In this document: in pieces, positions 32,298-32,611 of the stretch
Layout of the letters: every line of letters begins with the position of its first letter
How positions within the stretch are numbered: position 1 is the stretch's first letter
Assembly: GCA_017471785.1 (NCBI GenBank)
Contig: JAFURP010000042.1
Location: 1-32,611, forward strand
From: Clostridia bacterium
Lineage (GTDB): Bacteria; Bacillota; Clostridia; Christensenellales; Borkfalkiaceae
DNA: 32,611 nt
Reading direction: 5' to 3'
Notes under the pieces: model-generated
The model's input: only the letters and a program-made list of their open reading frames with translations
What the model was told of the DNA's origin: nothing
Databases searched by the model: none
Program-made: the position numbers and the translations under genes

Positions 32298-32432
32298 TTA
32301 ATTTTGCTCGTCAAATGCAGACCAATATTCCTCTTCTTGGTCGTACACGGTGCCAACGACAGATTCCGTACAAATATCCTGCGGAAGATACTGTCTTAAA
32401 GTTACGATCGGGCTATCATACTTTTGTTTCAT
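32298..32432 (-). CDS. Small ORF of 44 residues upstream of the secreted protein
   Basis: From the ATG at 32430-32432 (GGGAG 6-8 bases upstream) to the TAA at 32298-32300. The sequence begins MKQKYDSPIVTLRQYLPQD and continues ICTESVVGTV, then an acidic part with EEEYW near the end. The TAA is followed directly by GGAGG, the ribosome site for the secreted protein gene. It is a soluble, acidic peptide with a single Cys and no signal sequence. It resembles the short 'KY-x-P' ORFs that sit before surface proteins in clostridial genomes, but that is from memory. A role as a leader, toxin or modified peptide precursor is unproven. Confidence 0.7.
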   Translation of the reverse strand: MKQKYDSPIVTLRQYLPQDICTESVVGTVYDQEEEYWSAFDEQN

Positions 32433-32479
32433 AGGTTTTCTCCCTTTTTTTATTTATGCCTTTCGGCTATTTTCTTCGT

Positions 32480-32611
32480 TTATACCGCCGCGGAAAGCTC
32501 TTGTTGTGCTTTCGCAGGGCTCTTGCTCTCAAAAATCGGATAAATTTTATCGAGCTTGGTTTCTTGATACGGTCTACCGTACAAGATCACGCTTCCGCTG
32601 AAATCGCTCTC
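32480..32611 (-). CDS. C-terminal part of a secreted-protein paralogue (5' part outside the window)
   Basis: The last 43 codons of a gene that enters from the right edge. The visible end, SDFSGSVILYGRPYQETKLD, closely matches the C-terminal FTGNIVLYGRPNQTTVLDKV of the 579-residue protein; then come Lys-Ile-Tyr-Pro-Ile and an Ala/Ser/Lys-rich tail ending in AAV. So a second copy of the C-terminal module lies just upstream of the small ORF. The rest cannot be described. It is 47 bases upstream of the small ORF and probably in the same transcript. Confidence 0.8.
   Translation of the reverse strand, partial: ESDFSGSVILYGRPYQETKLDKIYPIFESKSPAKAQQELSAAV

Noticed and set aside
25547..32611. A prophage or integrative element explaining the accessory cluster
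   Set aside because: There is no integrase, transposase, terminase, portal, or att-like direct repeat in the window. Local composition shifts are limited to one gene part.

Overview
The window looks like part of the chromosome of an uncultured, probably gut-associated Bacillota (Clostridia-type) bacterium of roughly middling GC content. The evidence is a T-box leader in front of pheST, the McsA-McsB-ClpC arginine-phosphorylation and proteolysis module, an archaeal/eukaryotic-type (class 3) ProS, an extended MscL, the DUF3343/cysteine desulfurase pair, and strong Gram-positive sigma-A promoters (TTGACA-17-TATAAT) throughout. Most genes lie on the minus strand. No rRNA, tRNA, CRISPR array, transposase or integrase was seen.

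Layout, left to right. (1) 1-2299: pheS and the 5' part of pheT under a T-box riboswitch. (2) 2320-4239: mscL with its own promoter, then an nth operon with two tiny genes downstream. (3) 4244-6570: divergent DUF3343 and cysteine-desulfurase-like genes, two small unknown genes, and between those a 177-bp structured inverted-repeat element. (4) 6567-17354: an 11-gene minus-strand operon in the transcription order XRE regulator, mcsA, mcsB, clpC, aroC, aroB, aroA, aroE, aroQ, aroK, SDR reductase. It carries six of the seven common shikimate-pathway steps (DAHP synthase is absent) and joins them to a Clp stress module whose usual CtsR repressor is replaced by a membrane-anchored XRE protein. (5) 17414-21201: proS, a polytopic membrane protein with a C-terminal zinc ribbon, and ppa. 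(6) 21249-25548: a MurNAc salvage operon (MurK-like kinase plus MurQ etherase) divergent from a GH42-like cytoplasmic glycosidase, sharing a control region rich in repeats. (7) 25547-32611: a carbohydrate/surface cluster made of a partial secreted protein, a 44-residue ORF, a secreted Ig-like protein, a lipoprotein and its signal-less paralogue (candidate new glycosidase family), and a GH28-like beta-helix protein.

The most interesting points are: the duplicated lipoprotein/cytosolic pair with no family I recognise; the small ORF embedded in the surface operon; the 177-bp cloverleaf-like element at 6013-6189; two genes (nth and the XRE gene) whose consensus promoters predict leaderless mRNAs; the XRE-for-CtsR replacement at the head of a clp-aro operon; and the symmetrical operator-like repeats at 23089-23161. 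All functional calls are from reading the sequence and recalling family motifs; no database search was run.
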